A DNA stretch of 55,902 bases from Actinomycetota bacterium. Its GTDB lineage: Bacteria; Actinomycetota; Actinomycetes; S36-B12; UBA5976. Made by a program: the position numbers and the translations under genes. The notes under the pieces are model-generated. The model ran no database searches. It was not told the origin of the DNA and saw nothing but the letters and a program-made list of their open reading frames with translations. Positions 39,110 to 49,460 of this stretch are shown in pieces. How positions within the stretch are numbered: position 1 is the first letter of the stretch; every line of letters begins with the position of its first letter. The DNA lies in NCBI GenBank assembly GCA_947452765.1, contig CANGDR010000011.1:1-55902 (forward strand), read 5' to 3'.

Positions 39110-39115
39110 AGTTTA
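39110..39115 (-). promoter_or_regulatory. Leaderless -10 (TAAACT) for the sdh operon
   Basis: TAAACT, 7 nt, then ATG at 39102. No Shine-Dalgarno sequence upstream of this ATG. Confidence 0.4.
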
Positions 39116-39158
39116 GGGTCTGAGGCAAATCAGTGCATTGGGGGCTTTGGAAAATCAG

Positions 39159-39174
39159 GTGTGACATGTCGCAC
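39159..39174. promoter_or_regulatory. Near-palindrome upstream of the sdh operon
   Basis: GTGTGACA|TGTCGCAC matches in 7 of 8 arm positions and sits 44 bp upstream of the -10 candidate, where activators usually bind. It loosely resembles Crp/FNR-type sites, but with a 4-nt rather than 6-nt spacer between TGTGA-like half-sites. The regulator is unknown. Confidence 0.35.
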
Positions 39175-39217
39175 ATGACCAATTCGATCTGGCGCTCGAA
39201 GAACTAGCGGGCTTGAC

Positions 39218-39871
39218 CTAAGAGTAGAGCGCTACTTCCAAGCCCAAAACGTTACTCACGATCTCAATGGCTCCAACACTATCTAGTTCGGCCCGATCCC
39301 CGTATCCGTAAAGCACACCGATGCCAGGTATCCCAAGCTCTTTGGCGCCCAGAATATCGTGCTCACGATCCCCGATCATCACTATCGAGGTGCCATCGCC
39401 CATTCGAAGTTCAGTCAGGGCGTGCCTAATCACCAGCGCTTTTGTGCCGCGAAGTTCGCCAGTTTCATCGGATCCGGCTATCACGTCAAAGAAGTGATCC
39501 ATATTAAAGTGCTGCAAGATGTTCACAGCAGCGTAATCAACTTTCGATGTGGCCACAGCTAATCGCTTGCCGTCAGCAACTAATTTCGTAAGTAATTCTG
39601 GAATGCCAGGGTAAACGGAATTTTCGTATGCCCCTTTCTCGTTGTAATACTCGCGATAAAGTCGCACGGCTTCAATAGTTTGAGTCTCATCCATGCCGGC
39701 AAAGTCGCTAAACGAAGTCCAAAGTGGCGGGCCAAGGTACTTTCTTAATTCAGCATCATTTGGTTTTGCGAACCCCATTTTTTCTAGTGCGTAAAGTACG
39801 CCGTTACCAACACCTAGCCCACTGTCAGTAAGTGTGCCATCTAAATCAAATAGGACTACGTCCCAACTCAT
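39218..39871 (-). CDS. HAD-superfamily phosphatase (phosphoglycolate phosphatase-like)
   Basis: 217 residues. HAD motif [12 protein letters not shown], motif II VATSK, motif [23 protein letters not shown], with an alpha-helical cap. It belongs to the Gph/5'-nucleotidase-like branch; the natural substrate is uncertain. Start ATG overlaps the trpS stop (ATGA), so the two are translationally coupled. Confidence 0.9.
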   Translation of the reverse strand: MSWDVVLFDLDGTLTDSGLGVGNGVLYALEKMGFAKPNDAELRKYLGPPLWTSFSDFAGMDETQTIEAVRLYREYYNEKGAYENSVYPGIPELLTKLVADGKRLAVATSKVDYAAVNILQHFNMDHFFDVIAGSDETGELRGTKALVIRHALTELRMGDGTSIVMIGDREHDILGAKELGIPGIGVLYGYGDRAELDSVGAIEIVSNVLGLEVALYS

Positions 39872-40860
39872 GCTTTTACAAATCCGAGCTTGTCGTAAAC
39901 ATCAGCCAAAGTCTTTCCCGCAATCTCGCGCGCGCGAACTGCGCTAGTGCGCATAAGTCGCTCCAGCTCGGCAGGATCCGTTAAGTAAGAATCGACTTTG
40001 GCTTGGTATGGCTCAACGAATGTTAAAACCGCTGCTGCAGTTTCTTTCTTTAAATCGCCATACATCCGCCCGGCAAAACTCGAAACTAAGTCTTCGATAG
40101 CAGTATCGCTGTAAGCCGAAAGAATAGTTAAAAGGTTCGAAACGCCAGCCTTCTTCACTGGATCAAATGCCACAACCGAATCTGAATCAGTTACTGCAGA
40201 CTTAATCTTCTTTTCGGTAACTTTCAGTGGGTCAAGTAAGTTCACGCACCCCGAAGGTGAAGACTTACTCATTTTCGCATTTGGGTCTTGTAGGTCTTGA
40301 ATCTTTGCGGTGCCTTTAACTATGAATGATTCCGGAACCGTAAAAGCTTCGCCAAAACGAGTGTTAAATCTGATGGCTAGGTCGCGGGTAAGTTCTAAAT
40401 GCTGGCGCTGATCTTCGCCAACTGGAACTGCGTTAGCTTGATACAGCAAGATATCGGCCGCCTGCAAAATTGGGTAAGTCAATAAGCCAACGCTGGTACT
40501 CGATGTTCCACCCTTCGCAGACTTGTCCTTAAATTGGGTCATGCGATTTGCTTCCCCAAGTCCAGTGATTGAAGACATAACCCACATAAGTTGGGCGTGC
40601 TCTGGGATGTGACTTTGCACAATCAAAGTTGATTTGTTGGGATCAATTCCCAAAGCCAAAAGCTGGGCATACGAAGACAGGGTGCGCTGTCGTAGTTGCG
40701 CTGGATCCTGCTCGACCGTGATCGCGTGCATATCTGCGATGAAGTAGACGCAATCATGTGTCTCTTGCATGGCAACCCAGTTTTGTAGCGCACCTAGGTG
40801 GTTGCCAATGTGGAAACTGTCAGAGGTTGGCTGGATGCCTGAAAGTACGCGCGGAGTCAC
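39868..40860 (-). CDS. trpS: Tryptophanyl-tRNA synthetase
   Basis: 330 residues, class I. HIGH-like motif [11 protein letters not shown] (about residues 15-25) and KMSKS (AKMSKSS, near residue 194). [16 protein letters not shown] is typical. Charges tRNA-Trp. GTG start overlaps the stop of the upstream CBS protein gene (GTGA), and the stop overlaps the HAD gene. Confidence 0.98.
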   Translation of the reverse strand: MTPRVLSGIQPTSDSFHIGNHLGALQNWVAMQETHDCVYFIADMHAITVEQDPAQLRQRTLSSYAQLLALGIDPNKSTLIVQSHIPEHAQLMWVMSSITGLGEANRMTQFKDKSAKGGTSSTSVGLLTYPILQAADILLYQANAVPVGEDQRQHLELTRDLAIRFNTRFGEAFTVPESFIVKGTAKIQDLQDPNAKMSKSSPSGCVNLLDPLKVTEKKIKSAVTDSDSVVAFDPVKKAGVSNLLTILSAYSDTAIEDLVSSFAGRMYGDLKKETAAAVLTFVEPYQAKVDSYLTDPAELERLMRTSAVRAREIAGKTLADVYDKLGFVKA

Positions 40861-42149
40861 TCGCTTATTGTCTCACTTCGCACTACTCGGATTCGGGAGA
40901 CCCTGCGGCCATCCATTTCAATTACCGTAAGGGAACCGAGTTCAGTCGTAATCTCGTCACCAACCATTGGGATTCGCCCCAGCTCAGCTGCCATAAATCC
41001 TGCAGCAGTGTCATACGGACCTTCCGGCAATTCAAGGCGGGTCTCGTCGAAAAAGGCATCAAGATTCAACAGACCATCAACAACAACATCTTTGCCTGGT
41101 GGGATTACACCTTCTGAAGCATCTGTGTCATATTCGTCGCGAATGTCCCCGATAAGTTCTTCAACCAAATCTTCCATCGTGATGATCCCCGCGGTACCGC
41201 CGTATTCGTCCACCACGATTGCCATGTGAGCGCTAGTAGCTCGCATATCAGTTAGTGCCGGGATGACCTGCTTAGTTCCAGGTAACCGGGCCACGTCGCG
41301 AACTAGGTCGCCAACGCGAATTGAGCGTTCGCGGATTTCTGGGTCTAGTAAGTCGCGAACGTGTACAAAGCCAATTACATCATCCTCGGAATCGTCCGTG
41401 ACTGGATAGCGAGAATGCGGTTTGTCGGCGACAATTTTTACAGCTTTAAAGACTGGAAGGTCTGCATCCAAGAATGCAACTTCAGTTCGAGGAATCATTA
41501 TTTCTCGAATCTCGCGTTCACCTGCATCAAACACATCGTCAATAAGTTCACGTTCTGCGTGAGTTAAGTCTTGATGCATGGCAACCATGCCCCGAAGTTC
41601 CTCGCCGGAAATCTTTTCTTTCTTCGCATCCGGATTACCACCGAGGATGCGGACTACTAAGTCCGTTGATGCTGAAAGTAATTTAATGAACGGGCTAAAT
41701 ATCTTTGCCATGACATCGATTGGGCCTGCTAAGAACAGTGCGTACCGTTCTGAGTGTTGTAACGCCAAACGTTTTGGTGTCAGTTCAGCAAAAACTAGTG
41801 CCAAGTAAGCAACCAAGATGGTTGAACCTATAAATGAAACAGTTTCTGCAGTTCCTCTTGAAAGTCCCAAGTATTCAAGTTTTGGCACGATTATCGGGGC
41901 CAGCCGTTTTTCACCATATGCGGCAGATATGAATCCAGCTAATGTCACACCTACTTGCCCAGCAGCCAAGAATCGATTTGGATCCTCAACTAGTTTTGCT
42001 AGTCGACGACCGCGTCTACCTTTAGTTTCAGCGAGACGACTAACTTGGCTTTCGCGCAAAGTGATGAGTGCAGTCTCTGCAGCAACGAAGACAGCGCCAA
42101 CAATCATAAAAACGAAAACAGTGCCAATAATTGGCAACAAGGCGCTCAC
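40857..42149 (-). CDS. CNNM/CorC-type membrane protein (hemolysin C family)
   Basis: 430 residues. N-terminal DUF21/CNNM membrane domain with about four helices (residues 1-190, [16 protein letters not shown] at its start), two CBS domains (about 210-330; [38 protein letters not shown]) and a C-terminal CorC_HlyC domain. The family is linked to Mg2+ homeostasis. GTG start at 42149 with no Shine-Dalgarno sequence; TAGAAT, whose TAG is the xth stop, ends 6 nt before it. Overlaps trpS by 4 nt. Confidence 0.94.
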   Translation of the reverse strand: MSALLPIIGTVFVFMIVGAVFVAAETALITLRESQVSRLAETKGRRGRRLAKLVEDPNRFLAAGQVGVTLAGFISAAYGEKRLAPIIVPKLEYLGLSRGTAETVSFIGSTILVAYLALVFAELTPKRLALQHSERYALFLAGPIDVMAKIFSPFIKLLSASTDLVVRILGGNPDAKKEKISGEELRGMVAMHQDLTHAERELIDDVFDAGEREIREIMIPRTEVAFLDADLPVFKAVKIVADKPHSRYPVTDDSEDDVIGFVHVRDLLDPEIRERSIRVGDLVRDVARLPGTKQVIPALTDMRATSAHMAIVVDEYGGTAGIITMEDLVEELIGDIRDEYDTDASEGVIPPGKDVVVDGLLNLDAFFDETRLELPEGPYDTAAGFMAAELGRIPMVGDEITTELGSLTVIEMDGRRVSRIRVVRSETISE

Positions 42150-42155
42150 AAAATG

Positions 42156-42161
42156 ATTCTA
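42156..42161 (-). promoter_or_regulatory. Leaderless -10 (TAGAAT) overlapping the xth stop
   Basis: TAGAAT, 6 nt (CATTTT), then GTG at 42149. TAG is the stop codon of the exonuclease III gene. Confidence 0.55.
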
Positions 42162-42974
42162 CAAGTTAAATTGCGCAGTTACTGGGGCGTGATCGCTCCA
42201 GCGTTGAGCGTAGGAATCTGCGCGCCCTACAACGATATCTTTGCAATGTTTGGCTAATTCACTGGATGCCAAATGGTAATCAATGCGCCAGCCGGCATTA
42301 TTGTCGAATGCCTGACCGCGCCAAGACCACCACGTGTACGGACCTTCAACTTCGCCTGCGAACTTGCGCCCTAAATCCACAACGCCGACTTTGTTAAACC
42401 ATTCGTCAAAATACGCACGTTCTTCGGGGAGGAACCCAGCGTTAGTTAAGTTGCCTTTCCAATTCTTGATGTCCAACTCGGTGTGACCTACGTTAAGGTC
42501 GCCACTCGCGAGGAATAGTCCGCCTGCTTTTTGAGCGGCTTTCAGTCGCTTGGTCATGGCTTCCAGGAATCGGTACTTCTCTTGCTGAACTGGCTTATCG
42601 ACATCACCGGAGTGCACGTATACCGAAGCAACAGTAAGGGGTCCTTTTTTAGTTTCAATTTCGGCTTGAACCCACCTGCCGGTTTCCGCAAATTCTTTTA
42701 GTCCGACTCCGGTTTTGATCTTATTTAATTTACGAGTGCTAAGAATTGCTACGCCGGCGTGACCGAGGCGAGCGCTGGAGTCATGTGCCACATGTAAATC
42801 GCTTAGTCCAACAGCGTTCAATACTTCATGAAGTTGTTCCGTCGTCGCGCGAACTTCCTGCAAGCAAATTACTTCAGCTACGCCAGAATCTAGTTGAGCT
42901 TTGATCCAATCGAAGCCACCACGCTTTTGGGCGGCTCGAACACCATTCGCATTAGCAGTAATTACTCCGAGCAT
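42159..42974 (-). CDS. xth: Exodeoxyribonuclease III
   Basis: 271 residues, AP-endonuclease/exonuclease family for base-excision repair. Motifs ANANGVRAA, CLQEVRAT (metal-binding Glu), SGDLNVGHTELD, and the C-terminal WRIDYHLAS...SDHAPV (catalytic His). Starts 3 nt after the icd stop (TAATTTATG), so probably co-translated. Confidence 0.96.
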   Translation of the reverse strand: MLGVITANANGVRAAQKRGGFDWIKAQLDSGVAEVICLQEVRATTEQLHEVLNAVGLSDLHVAHDSSARLGHAGVAILSTRKLNKIKTGVGLKEFAETGRWVQAEIETKKGPLTVASVYVHSGDVDKPVQQEKYRFLEAMTKRLKAAQKAGGLFLASGDLNVGHTELDIKNWKGNLTNAGFLPEERAYFDEWFNKVGVVDLGRKFAGEVEGPYTWWSWRGQAFDNNAGWRIDYHLASSELAKHCKDIVVGRADSYAQRWSDHAPVTAQFNL

Positions 42975-42977
42975 AAA

Positions 42978-44195
42978 TTAGGCCGACATCGCCTTCTGTA
43001 GGTTTTCATTGATCGCACCCAAGAAATCCTCAGTGGTCAAATATGGCTGAGTATCGCTAATTAGAAGTGCCAAGTCCTTTGTCATTTTTCCGCTTTCGAC
43101 GGTTTCAATGCAGATTCGCTCCAAAGTCTCAGCAAACTTTGTTACCTCTGGTGTTTCATCCAATAGTCCACGATGCGCAAGACCCTGGGTCCAAGCAAAA
43201 ATCGAAGCGATTGGGTTAGTGGAAGTTGGCTTACCTTGTTGGTGTTGGCGGTAGTGGCGCGTCACGGTTCCATGTGCAGCTTCTGCTTCTACCGTTTTGC
43301 CATCAGGAGTCATAAGAACACTAGTCATCAAACCAAGCGAACCAAAGCCTTGCGCGACAGTGTCGGACTGAACATCGCCGTCATAGTTCTTACATGCCCA
43401 GACATAGCCACCTTCCCACTTCATTGCGGAGGCAACCATGTCATCGATTAATCGATGTTCGTAAGTGATTCCAGCTTTATCGAAATCGGCCTTGAATTCT
43501 TTATCGAATACTTCTTGGAAGATATCTTTGAACTGACCGTCGTAAGCCTTGAGAATTGTGTTCTTGGTCGACAGATAAACCGGGTAGTTGCGAGATAAGC
43601 CGTATCGCATGGAAGCGCGGGCAAATTCGCGAATTGAGTCATCCAAGTTATACATGCCCATAGCTACACCTGAACTTGGGAAATCAAAGATGTTGAGTTC
43701 CATCGGTTCGCCACCATCGGCTGGCGTGAAAGTCATAGTCAACGACCCAGCTCCTGGAATTTTGACGTCAGTTGCCTTGTATTGGTCACCAAATGCATGA
43801 CGGCCAACGATGATTGGCTTGGTCCAGCCTGGAACCAACCGTGGAATGTTGCTGATGATGATTGGCTCTCGGAAGATTACGCCACCAAGGATGTTTCGGA
43901 CAGTTCCGTTCGGGGACTTCCACATTTTCTTAAGCCCAAATTCTTCAACGCGTGCTTCGTCCGGTGTAATTGTTGCGCACTTAACACCCACGCCATGTTT
44001 CTTAATTGCGTTAGCTGCATCAATTGTCACTTGATCGTCAGTTGCGTCACGGTGTTCGATACCCAGGTCGTAGTAATCAAGGTTTATGTCGAGGTAAGGC
44101 AGGATTAGCTGCTCCTTGATAAAAGACCAGATGATTCGAGTCATTTCATCGCCGTCTAACTCAACGACCGTTCCCTTGACTTTAATTTTCGACAT
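42978..44195 (-). CDS. icd: NADP-dependent isocitrate dehydrogenase (eukaryote-like dimeric type)
   Basis: 405 residues. TCA-cycle oxidative decarboxylation of isocitrate to 2-oxoglutarate. [17 protein letters not shown] at the N-terminus, [13 protein letters not shown] (substrate loop), [30 protein letters not shown] (metal Asp) and [15 protein letters not shown] (NADP binding) place it in the homodimeric group with eukaryotic IDH1. ATG start with AGGTAG upstream. Follows mdh after 44 bp and precedes xth. Confidence 0.97.
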   Translation of the reverse strand: MSKIKVKGTVVELDGDEMTRIIWSFIKEQLILPYLDINLDYYDLGIEHRDATDDQVTIDAANAIKKHGVGVKCATITPDEARVEEFGLKKMWKSPNGTVRNILGGVIFREPIIISNIPRLVPGWTKPIIVGRHAFGDQYKATDVKIPGAGSLTMTFTPADGGEPMELNIFDFPSSGVAMGMYNLDDSIREFARASMRYGLSRNYPVYLSTKNTILKAYDGQFKDIFQEVFDKEFKADFDKAGITYEHRLIDDMVASAMKWEGGYVWACKNYDGDVQSDTVAQGFGSLGLMTSVLMTPDGKTVEAEAAHGTVTRHYRQHQQGKPTSTNPIASIFAWTQGLAHRGLLDETPEVTKFAETLERICIETVESGKMTKDLALLISDTQPYLTTEDFLGAINENLQKAMSA

Positions 44196-44239
44196 GATGT
44201 CTACCTATCTTTACTTGGAAATCTTGTGGCGAAATTGCG

Positions 44240-45190
44240 TTAGAGACCTAGGACGTCGGCTTGCTTTTCCCGGACTGCTTCTGCGGCTGCCTTGAGTTCA
44301 GCAAGTTCAGAATCGGTTAGCTTGGTTTCTACTACCTTGCGAACCCCACCCTTGCCGATCTGGGCTTCAACACCTAGGTAAACACCTTCAATGCCGTATT
44401 CGCCATCAACCCAAGCGCAAACTGGCATAACTTCACCAGAATCTTCCAGCACCGCTTTAGCCATCCGAGCTGCCGCGGCAGACGGGGCGTAGTAAGCAGA
44501 GCCAGTCTTAAGTAGGGCAACAACTTCTGCACCACCGTTGCGAGTGCGAACTACAAGTTCTTCAATTTTTTCTGCCGAAAGTAAATCGGAAAGTGGTTTG
44601 CCATCAACTGTGCAGCGAGATGGAACTGGAACCATGGTGTCGCCGTGCGATCCAAGCGTAAGAGTCTTAACTGATGCCACCGGAACTTTTAGTTCTTCGG
44701 CAACAAAGTGAGTGAATCGAGCAGTATCGAGCATTCCGGCTTGACCTAAAACTTGATTCTTGGGTAGCCCGCTTGCAAGTTGAGTAAGTGCTGTCATTTC
44801 ATCTAATGGATTTGATACCACGATGATCACAGCATTCGGAGCATGCTTTGCAATGTTCTTGGCAACGCCGCCAACGATTTTGGCATTGGTCTCGATTAAG
44901 TCCATCCGGCTCATACCTGGCTTGCGAGGTAGACCTGCAGTGATGACAACAACATCAGATCCAGCTATCGCTTCGTAGCCACCCCCATCAACAGTTGTGG
45001 TCTGACCGATCATTTTGGTTTCAAAGCCTTCGATCGATCGTGATTGATTTATGTCTAACGCGATACCTTCTGGTTTGCCCTCGAGGATGTCAGTCAAGAC
45101 AACTGTGTCCACGATGTCGTACTCAGCAATTCGCTGCGCAGTTGTTGAACCATAAAAACCAGCACCTACAACGGTGACTTTGCCAGCCAT
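44240..45190 (-). CDS. mdh: Malate dehydrogenase
   Basis: 316 residues, LDH-like MDH group. NAD-binding VVGAGFYGSTTAQRIA; substrate loop GLPRKPGMSRMD with the Arg that selects malate over lactate; VVSNPLDEMTAL; catalytic LGSHGDTMVPVPS. ATG start with AAAGGAA. Its promoter region carries a perfect 14-bp palindrome whose two halves provide TTGACG on each strand. Confidence 0.97.
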   Translation of the reverse strand: MAGKVTVVGAGFYGSTTAQRIAEYDIVDTVVLTDILEGKPEGIALDINQSRSIEGFETKMIGQTTTVDGGGYEAIAGSDVVVITAGLPRKPGMSRMDLIETNAKIVGGVAKNIAKHAPNAVIIVVSNPLDEMTALTQLASGLPKNQVLGQAGMLDTARFTHFVAEELKVPVASVKTLTLGSHGDTMVPVPSRCTVDGKPLSDLLSAEKIEELVVRTRNGGAEVVALLKTGSAYYAPSAAAARMAKAVLEDSGEVMPVCAWVDGEYGIEGVYLGVEAQIGKGGVRKVVETKLTDSELAELKAAAEAVREKQADVLGL

Positions 45191-45226
45191 GTGACTTCCT
45201 TTGCGAGAGTAACTTTAGAAAAAGTA

Positions 45227-45240
45227 TCTTGACGTCAAGA
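45227..45240. promoter_or_regulatory. Palindromic operator TCTTGACGTCAAGA with divergent -35 elements
   Basis: Perfect 14-bp palindrome, extendable to 20 bp with one mismatched pair (GTA...CAC), in the 130-bp mdh/HAD divergent region. It includes TTGACG on each strand. On the plus strand TTGACG (45229-45234) is 17 bp from TAGTCT (45252-45257). On the minus strand TTGACG is 15 bp from TAAAGT (45217-45212). A repressor bound here would block both. MarR-family TamR/UrtR-type regulators recognise palindromes of this sort upstream of TCA genes in Streptomyces (from memory); the assignment is tentative. Confidence 0.6.
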
Positions 45241-45320
45241 CACTTTAATCTTAGTCTCTCGAACTAGGTGTTATGCGTCCAGTTATAGAGTGTGAAGCCA
45301 GACACATCTCTGGAGGAAAA

Positions 45321-46016
45321 ATGGTCGACTACAACGCTTACGATGCATTAACTTTTGATTGCTACGGCACACTCATTGACTGGGAATCAGGCATTTTGGC
45401 AGGACTTCGCTCGGTCTTTGGTGACAAAGTTTCCGATATCGCCGACGCTGAACTTCTAGAAAAATTCGCGCGCCACGAACATGAGGCGGAAGTTCCATAC
45501 CAGGGATACCGAGAAGTTTTGGGGCTCACCTGTCGGCTACTTGCTGAAGAGCTAGGTTTTGCAACCACGCCAGAACAAGAGGCAACCTTTGGCGGCAGTG
45601 TTGTGGACTGGCCGGCTTTTCCAGATTCGCACGATGCGTTAGTGGAATTACAAAAGAAATACAAACTTGTAGTAATCACTAACTGTGACGACGACCTATT
45701 TGCAGCCTCAGCCAGACGTCTTGGAATTACTTTTGATGAAGTCATCACAGCCCAGCAAGTTGGATCCTACAAACCAAATATTGAAAACTTTCACTTCGCA
45801 CACGAAAAAATCGAACGGACCCTAGGAATACCAAAGGATCGAATTTTGCACGTCGCACAAAGTCTGTTTCATGACCATGGTCCGGCCAAGAGCATCGGTA
45901 TGACGACGGTACATATTCGCCGCCGAGGCAATGGTGCTGCGCCCGCCGCCGCTGCCACTCCAGACGAAGTCTTTCCAGATATGGCTAGCTTTGCTCAGGC
46001 AGTTGCATCCGCTTAG
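45321..46016 (+). CDS. HAD-superfamily hydrolase, haloacid-dehalogenase type II-like
   Basis: 231 residues from ATG 45321, fixed by GGAGG a few nt upstream. Motif I FDCYGTLIDWESG, motif II VVITNCDDD, motif III SYKPN and a distal HVAQSLFHDHGPAKSIGM segment typical of 2-haloacid dehalogenase-like proteins. The physiological substrate is unknown. Shares a bidirectional promoter region with mdh. Its last 32 nt overlap the convergent transporter gene. Confidence 0.88.
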   Translation: MVDYNAYDALTFDCYGTLIDWESGILAGLRSVFGDKVSDIADAELLEKFARHEHEAEVPYQGYREVLGLTCRLLAEELGFATTPEQEATFGGSVVDWPAFPDSHDALVELQKKYKLVVITNCDDDLFAASARRLGITFDEVITAQQVGSYKPNIENFHFAHEKIERTLGIPKDRILHVAQSLFHDHGPAKSIGMTTVHIRRRGNGAAPAAAATPDEVFPDMASFAQAVASA

Positions 46017-46974
46017 ATTTAGGTTGCACTCCGGCTAGTACTACTGCTAATCCGGTAATTACGATTCCCAATATTAATTGGAATGTAATGTTTGTTTCTG
46101 CCGTCGGCATCAATAAATCCAAAATAATTGCTCCTGACAGCTGGCCGACAACTGAGGTAAGCGTGAACAAGAAAACTCCAAGAGTGCGTGCCATAAATGC
46201 TGCAGTTAAAACAAAGAAAACGCCGGCTGGTCCGCCTAACCAAATCAACGGATTAACCCAGGGCATCGGTGGAATATTGAATCCTTGCGGATTGAAATAT
46301 TCAGTTCCAAAGAAGGCAATCGAAATTGCAATTAAACCAACAATAAAGTTCACCATTGTTGCAGGAATTGGATGACCTGTACGTAAGGCAATTTGGCCAT
46401 TAAGAGCTGGTTGGGTCGATACCAAGAATCCTGCTGCCAAACAAAGCAGAACCGAACCAATCGCAATTGTGCCATTAGCTTTATCTCCGGAAACTGAAAC
46501 CACGACGCCGACGATGCCAAGGATTGCTGCGGCAATTCGAATTAAGGTGATGGGTTGTTTACCGGCCGGACCAATTCCAAACTTGTCTGTGATTAAGGCG
46601 CCTGAAGTCTGGCCAGCAACAACCGCAACAGTAAATATTGCTACACCCAGGACGGCAACCAAACTACTCTGGGTCGCAACAAAAAAGGCACCAGAAAGTC
46701 CTCCCAGTAGATGCCACCAGCGAAGTTGCTTTTGCTTTAGCAAACTTGGGATTGTTCGAAAGGCACGCCACAACTTCGGTTTAACGATCATTACAAGGAT
46801 GATGACGATAATGCCGGTTACAAAATTAATAACTGCAGTTAAAAGTGGGTTTTCGATGTAGGTATTTAATTTACTGTTTAAAGTCGATTGACCAGTAATT
46901 ACTATTGATGCGATAAATGTAATCACAATATGAAGAAACTTATTTGACCGTGGCTTTGCATGAGTTGATGGCAT
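45985..46974 (-). CDS. DMT-superfamily transporter, YdcZ (DUF606) type, two-domain
   Basis: 329 residues from ATG 46974 (a TTG directly before it is also in frame). About ten membrane helices built from two DUF606/YdcZ repeats: IVITGQSTLNSKLNTYIENPLLTAVINFVTG-like in the first half and FLVSTQPALNGQIALRTGHPIPATMVNFIVG in the second, each followed by a GQ-(T/L)-SGA segment. The substrate is unknown. It follows the DUF3017 gene after 7 nt and overlaps the HAD gene tail-to-tail. Confidence 0.88.
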   Translation of the reverse strand: MPSTHAKPRSNKFLHIVITFIASIVITGQSTLNSKLNTYIENPLLTAVINFVTGIIVIILVMIVKPKLWRAFRTIPSLLKQKQLRWWHLLGGLSGAFFVATQSSLVAVLGVAIFTVAVVAGQTSGALITDKFGIGPAGKQPITLIRIAAAILGIVGVVVSVSGDKANGTIAIGSVLLCLAAGFLVSTQPALNGQIALRTGHPIPATMVNFIVGLIAISIAFFGTEYFNPQGFNIPPMPWVNPLIWLGGPAGVFFVLTAAFMARTLGVFLFTLTSVVGQLSGAIILDLLMPTAETNITFQLILGIVITGLAVVLAGVQPKSKRMQLPEQS

Positions 46975-46981
46975 CAAAAAA

Positions 46982-47254
46982 TCACTTTCGCCCGTGTGGA
47001 ACTACAAGTGCCAGGATTAGAAGTATCGTCCCAAGGCTTGCCATGACGGTTAAATCAATTCGGCGCCGGCGGTTTCTAAGTAACCCGGCTTTTGCATCCG
47101 GCAGCTTGAATCGTAATCCAAATCCCAATAGAACACTTAGTGATAACAAAATTGCGCCTGAGCGAAAATCAACAAAGACAATGACTGCCAAACTGACAAG
47201 CATTGTTGCGTAGACACTAAGTATGGGCCACTGCTTGCGGACAAAACTTTTCAT
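46982..47254 (-). CDS. DUF3017 small membrane protein
   Basis: 90 residues from ATG 47254 (AGGATGG upstream; an in-frame GTG at 47284 is less likely). Three membrane helices (about residues 9-27, 32-46 and 66-84) and the family signature LPDAKAGLLRNRRRRIDLTV. DUF3017 genes commonly lie between the purH/folD region and mdh in actinobacteria, as here. Function unknown. Confidence 0.85.
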   Translation of the reverse strand: MKSFVRKQWPILSVYATMLVSLAVIVFVDFRSGAILLSLSVLLGFGLRFKLPDAKAGLLRNRRRRIDLTVMASLGTILLILALVVPHGRK

Positions 47255-47292
47255 AACTAGCCCATCCTGCCAGAACTTAAGCACCCAAAGTA

Positions 47293-48864
47293 CTAGTGGA
47301 AGAAATGCCTAGTTCCTGTGAAATACATGGTTACTCCTGCAGATTGCGCAGCCTGGACTACTTCGTCATCTCGCATCGAACCACCCGGCTGAACTACTGC
47401 CTTTATGCCCGCTTCAAGTAAAACTTGTAACCCGTCTGCGAACGGAAAGAATGCATCTGATGCAGCAACACTCCCCAAGGAACGCTCTTGGCCAGCGCGC
47501 GCTACTGCTAAGCGTGCCGAATCAACTCGGTTTACTTGACCCATCCCAATGCCTATCGCTGCACAATCTTTAGCGAGCAATATTCCGTTGGATTTAACGC
47601 AGCGGGAAGCTCGCCAAGCAAATTGCAGATCTGCAAACGTTGAATCATCGGCGGGTGAACCGCTAACTAATACCCAAGTCGCAGGATCATCGCCGGCAGC
47701 CTGGAATTGATCTTGAGTTTGCAGCAGCAGCCCACCTGAAACTGGCCGCATTTCGGTACGTACTTGAGAGCTAATCGGTGCTGCAACCAAAATTCGAATG
47801 TTGGCTTTTTGTTGCAGTAGCGCGAAGGCATCGGAATCGAATGCTGGCGCAACAATGACTTCAGTGAAAACTTCCGATACGGATGTGGCCATCTCAAGAT
47901 TTACCGGTCGGTTTGTCGCGATCACACCACCAAATGCTGAGACTGGGTCAGTTGCGTGCGCTCGTTTGTATGCAATATTAATCGTCTCACCAACTGCAAC
48001 TCCACAAGGATTTGCGTGTTTGATAATTGCAACTGCTGGATCAATGTGGTCATAGGCCGCGCGATATGCAGCTTCCGCATCAACATAATTGTTATAAGAC
48101 ATTTCCTTGCCGTGAAGTTGCTCGGCTTGGGCAATTCCAGTCTCACCAAAAACTGAAATATAGAGTGCCGCCTCTTGATGTGGATTCTCGCCATAGCGAA
48201 GAACTTCAGCTCGTTCCCAAGCGCCACTAAACCAGGCTGGAAAACCAGTCACGCTGGAATCAGCAGCAGGTAATGCAACCGAACCCAGCCACCCCGCAAC
48301 TGCTACGTCGTATTGAGCTACGTGACGAAATGCATCCGTAGCAAGTGATACGCGCTGGGCATGTGTAAATCCATCACCTGAAGCCGCTGTAAGCACTGAT
48401 CCATAAAGAGATGGACTAACAACGATTGCTACGTTTGCATGATTCTTTGCACTGGCTCGCACCATTGCGGGTCCGCCAATATCGATCTGTTCAATGCACT
48501 CTTCTACTGTTGCCCCTGAAGCAACGGTTTGAGCAAATGGGTAGAGATTTACAACTACAAGTTGGAACGCCTCAATTCCCAAGTTTGCGAGTTGCGCTAC
48601 ATGATCAGGCTTTCGCACATCAGCCAACAAGCCGCCGTGAATATTTGGATGCAATGTCTTAACTCGACCATCAAGTGACTCTGGAAATCCAGTTACTTCT
48701 TGCACCTCGGTAACTGGAATCCCAAGCGACGCAATTCTGGCAGCCGTGCTTCCGGTGGAAACTATGGCTACCCCAGCTTCATGCAAGCCTCGGGCCAACT
48801 CATCTAATCCAGTTTTGTCATAAACACTAATCAGTGCTCGCTTGATTTTTCTGGTGTCAGTCAT
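47293..48864 (-). CDS. purH: Bifunctional AICAR formyltransferase / IMP cyclohydrolase
   Basis: 523 residues; last two steps of IMP synthesis. N-terminal MGS-like cyclohydrolase domain ([38 protein letters not shown]) and C-terminal transformylase ([49 protein letters not shown]). ATG start overlaps the purN stop (ATGA). DUF3017 follows after 38 bp. Confidence 0.98.
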   Translation of the reverse strand: MTDTRKIKRALISVYDKTGLDELARGLHEAGVAIVSTGSTAARIASLGIPVTEVQEVTGFPESLDGRVKTLHPNIHGGLLADVRKPDHVAQLANLGIEAFQLVVVNLYPFAQTVASGATVEECIEQIDIGGPAMVRASAKNHANVAIVVSPSLYGSVLTAASGDGFTHAQRVSLATDAFRHVAQYDVAVAGWLGSVALPAADSSVTGFPAWFSGAWERAEVLRYGENPHQEAALYISVFGETGIAQAEQLHGKEMSYNNYVDAEAAYRAAYDHIDPAVAIIKHANPCGVAVGETINIAYKRAHATDPVSAFGGVIATNRPVNLEMATSVSEVFTEVIVAPAFDSDAFALLQQKANIRILVAAPISSQVRTEMRPVSGGLLLQTQDQFQAAGDDPATWVLVSGSPADDSTFADLQFAWRASRCVKSNGILLAKDCAAIGIGMGQVNRVDSARLAVARAGQERSLGSVAASDAFFPFADGLQVLLEAGIKAVVQPGGSMRDDEVVQAAQSAGVTMYFTGTRHFFH

Positions 48865-49454
48865 GCCTTGACTACCTCTCCGTTTACTAAGCGGACTTTG
48901 CCCTGGGTTAGGTCTCGCACGACTGAAATGAGCAGTTTGCGTTCTTCAACTTTAATCCGCTCGTGTAAGGATTCTTCACTGTCTGACTCTCTAATTTCAA
49001 TTTCATGCTGTGCAATTACCGGACCAGTGTCAACGCCAGCATCGACAAAGTGAATCGTAGATCCAGTAACCCGCACACCCGCCGACAGTGCATCCCGTAC
49101 CGCATGGGCGCCAGGGAAATCCGGAAGTAATGCAGGATGCGTGTTAATGATTCGTCCAGAGAATTCGGCTACTAGCTCGGAATCCAAAATCTTCATGAAT
49201 CCTGCAGAGACAATCAGATCCGGCTTTAGATCGTGCAATATCTTTAATAGACCAGCATTCCAAGTATTTCTATTTGATTGCATTTCATGCACAACGACTC
49301 GAATTCCAGCGGCTCTCGCACGATCACATGCTGCGACTTCACCATCAGAGATTAAGGCTGCAATATCAATATTTAAGTTTGAACTTTCGTCAATCAGCGC
49401 TTGTAGTAGCGAGCCTGTGCCAGAGGCTAAAACAACAACTCTCGGTATCGACAC
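48861..49454 (-). CDS. purN: Phosphoribosylglycinamide formyltransferase
   Basis: 197 residues. Formyl-THF-dependent GAR transformylase of purine synthesis. [16 protein letters not shown], the catalytic triad region [22 protein letters not shown] (His/Asn/Asp) and [20 protein letters not shown] are clear. GTG start at 49454 with no Shine-Dalgarno sequence; TAGAAT, containing the stop of the DUF6350 gene, ends 6 nt before it. Overlaps purH by 4 nt. Confidence 0.97.
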   Translation of the reverse strand: MSIPRVVVLASGTGSLLQALIDESSNLNIDIAALISDGEVAACDRARAAGIRVVVHEMQSNRNTWNAGLLKILHDLKPDLIVSAGFMKILDSELVAEFSGRIINTHPALLPDFPGAHAVRDALSAGVRVTGSTIHFVDAGVDTGPVIAQHEIEIRESDSEESLHERIKVEERKLLISVVRDLTQGKVRLVNGEVVKA

Positions 49455-49460
49455 AGCACT

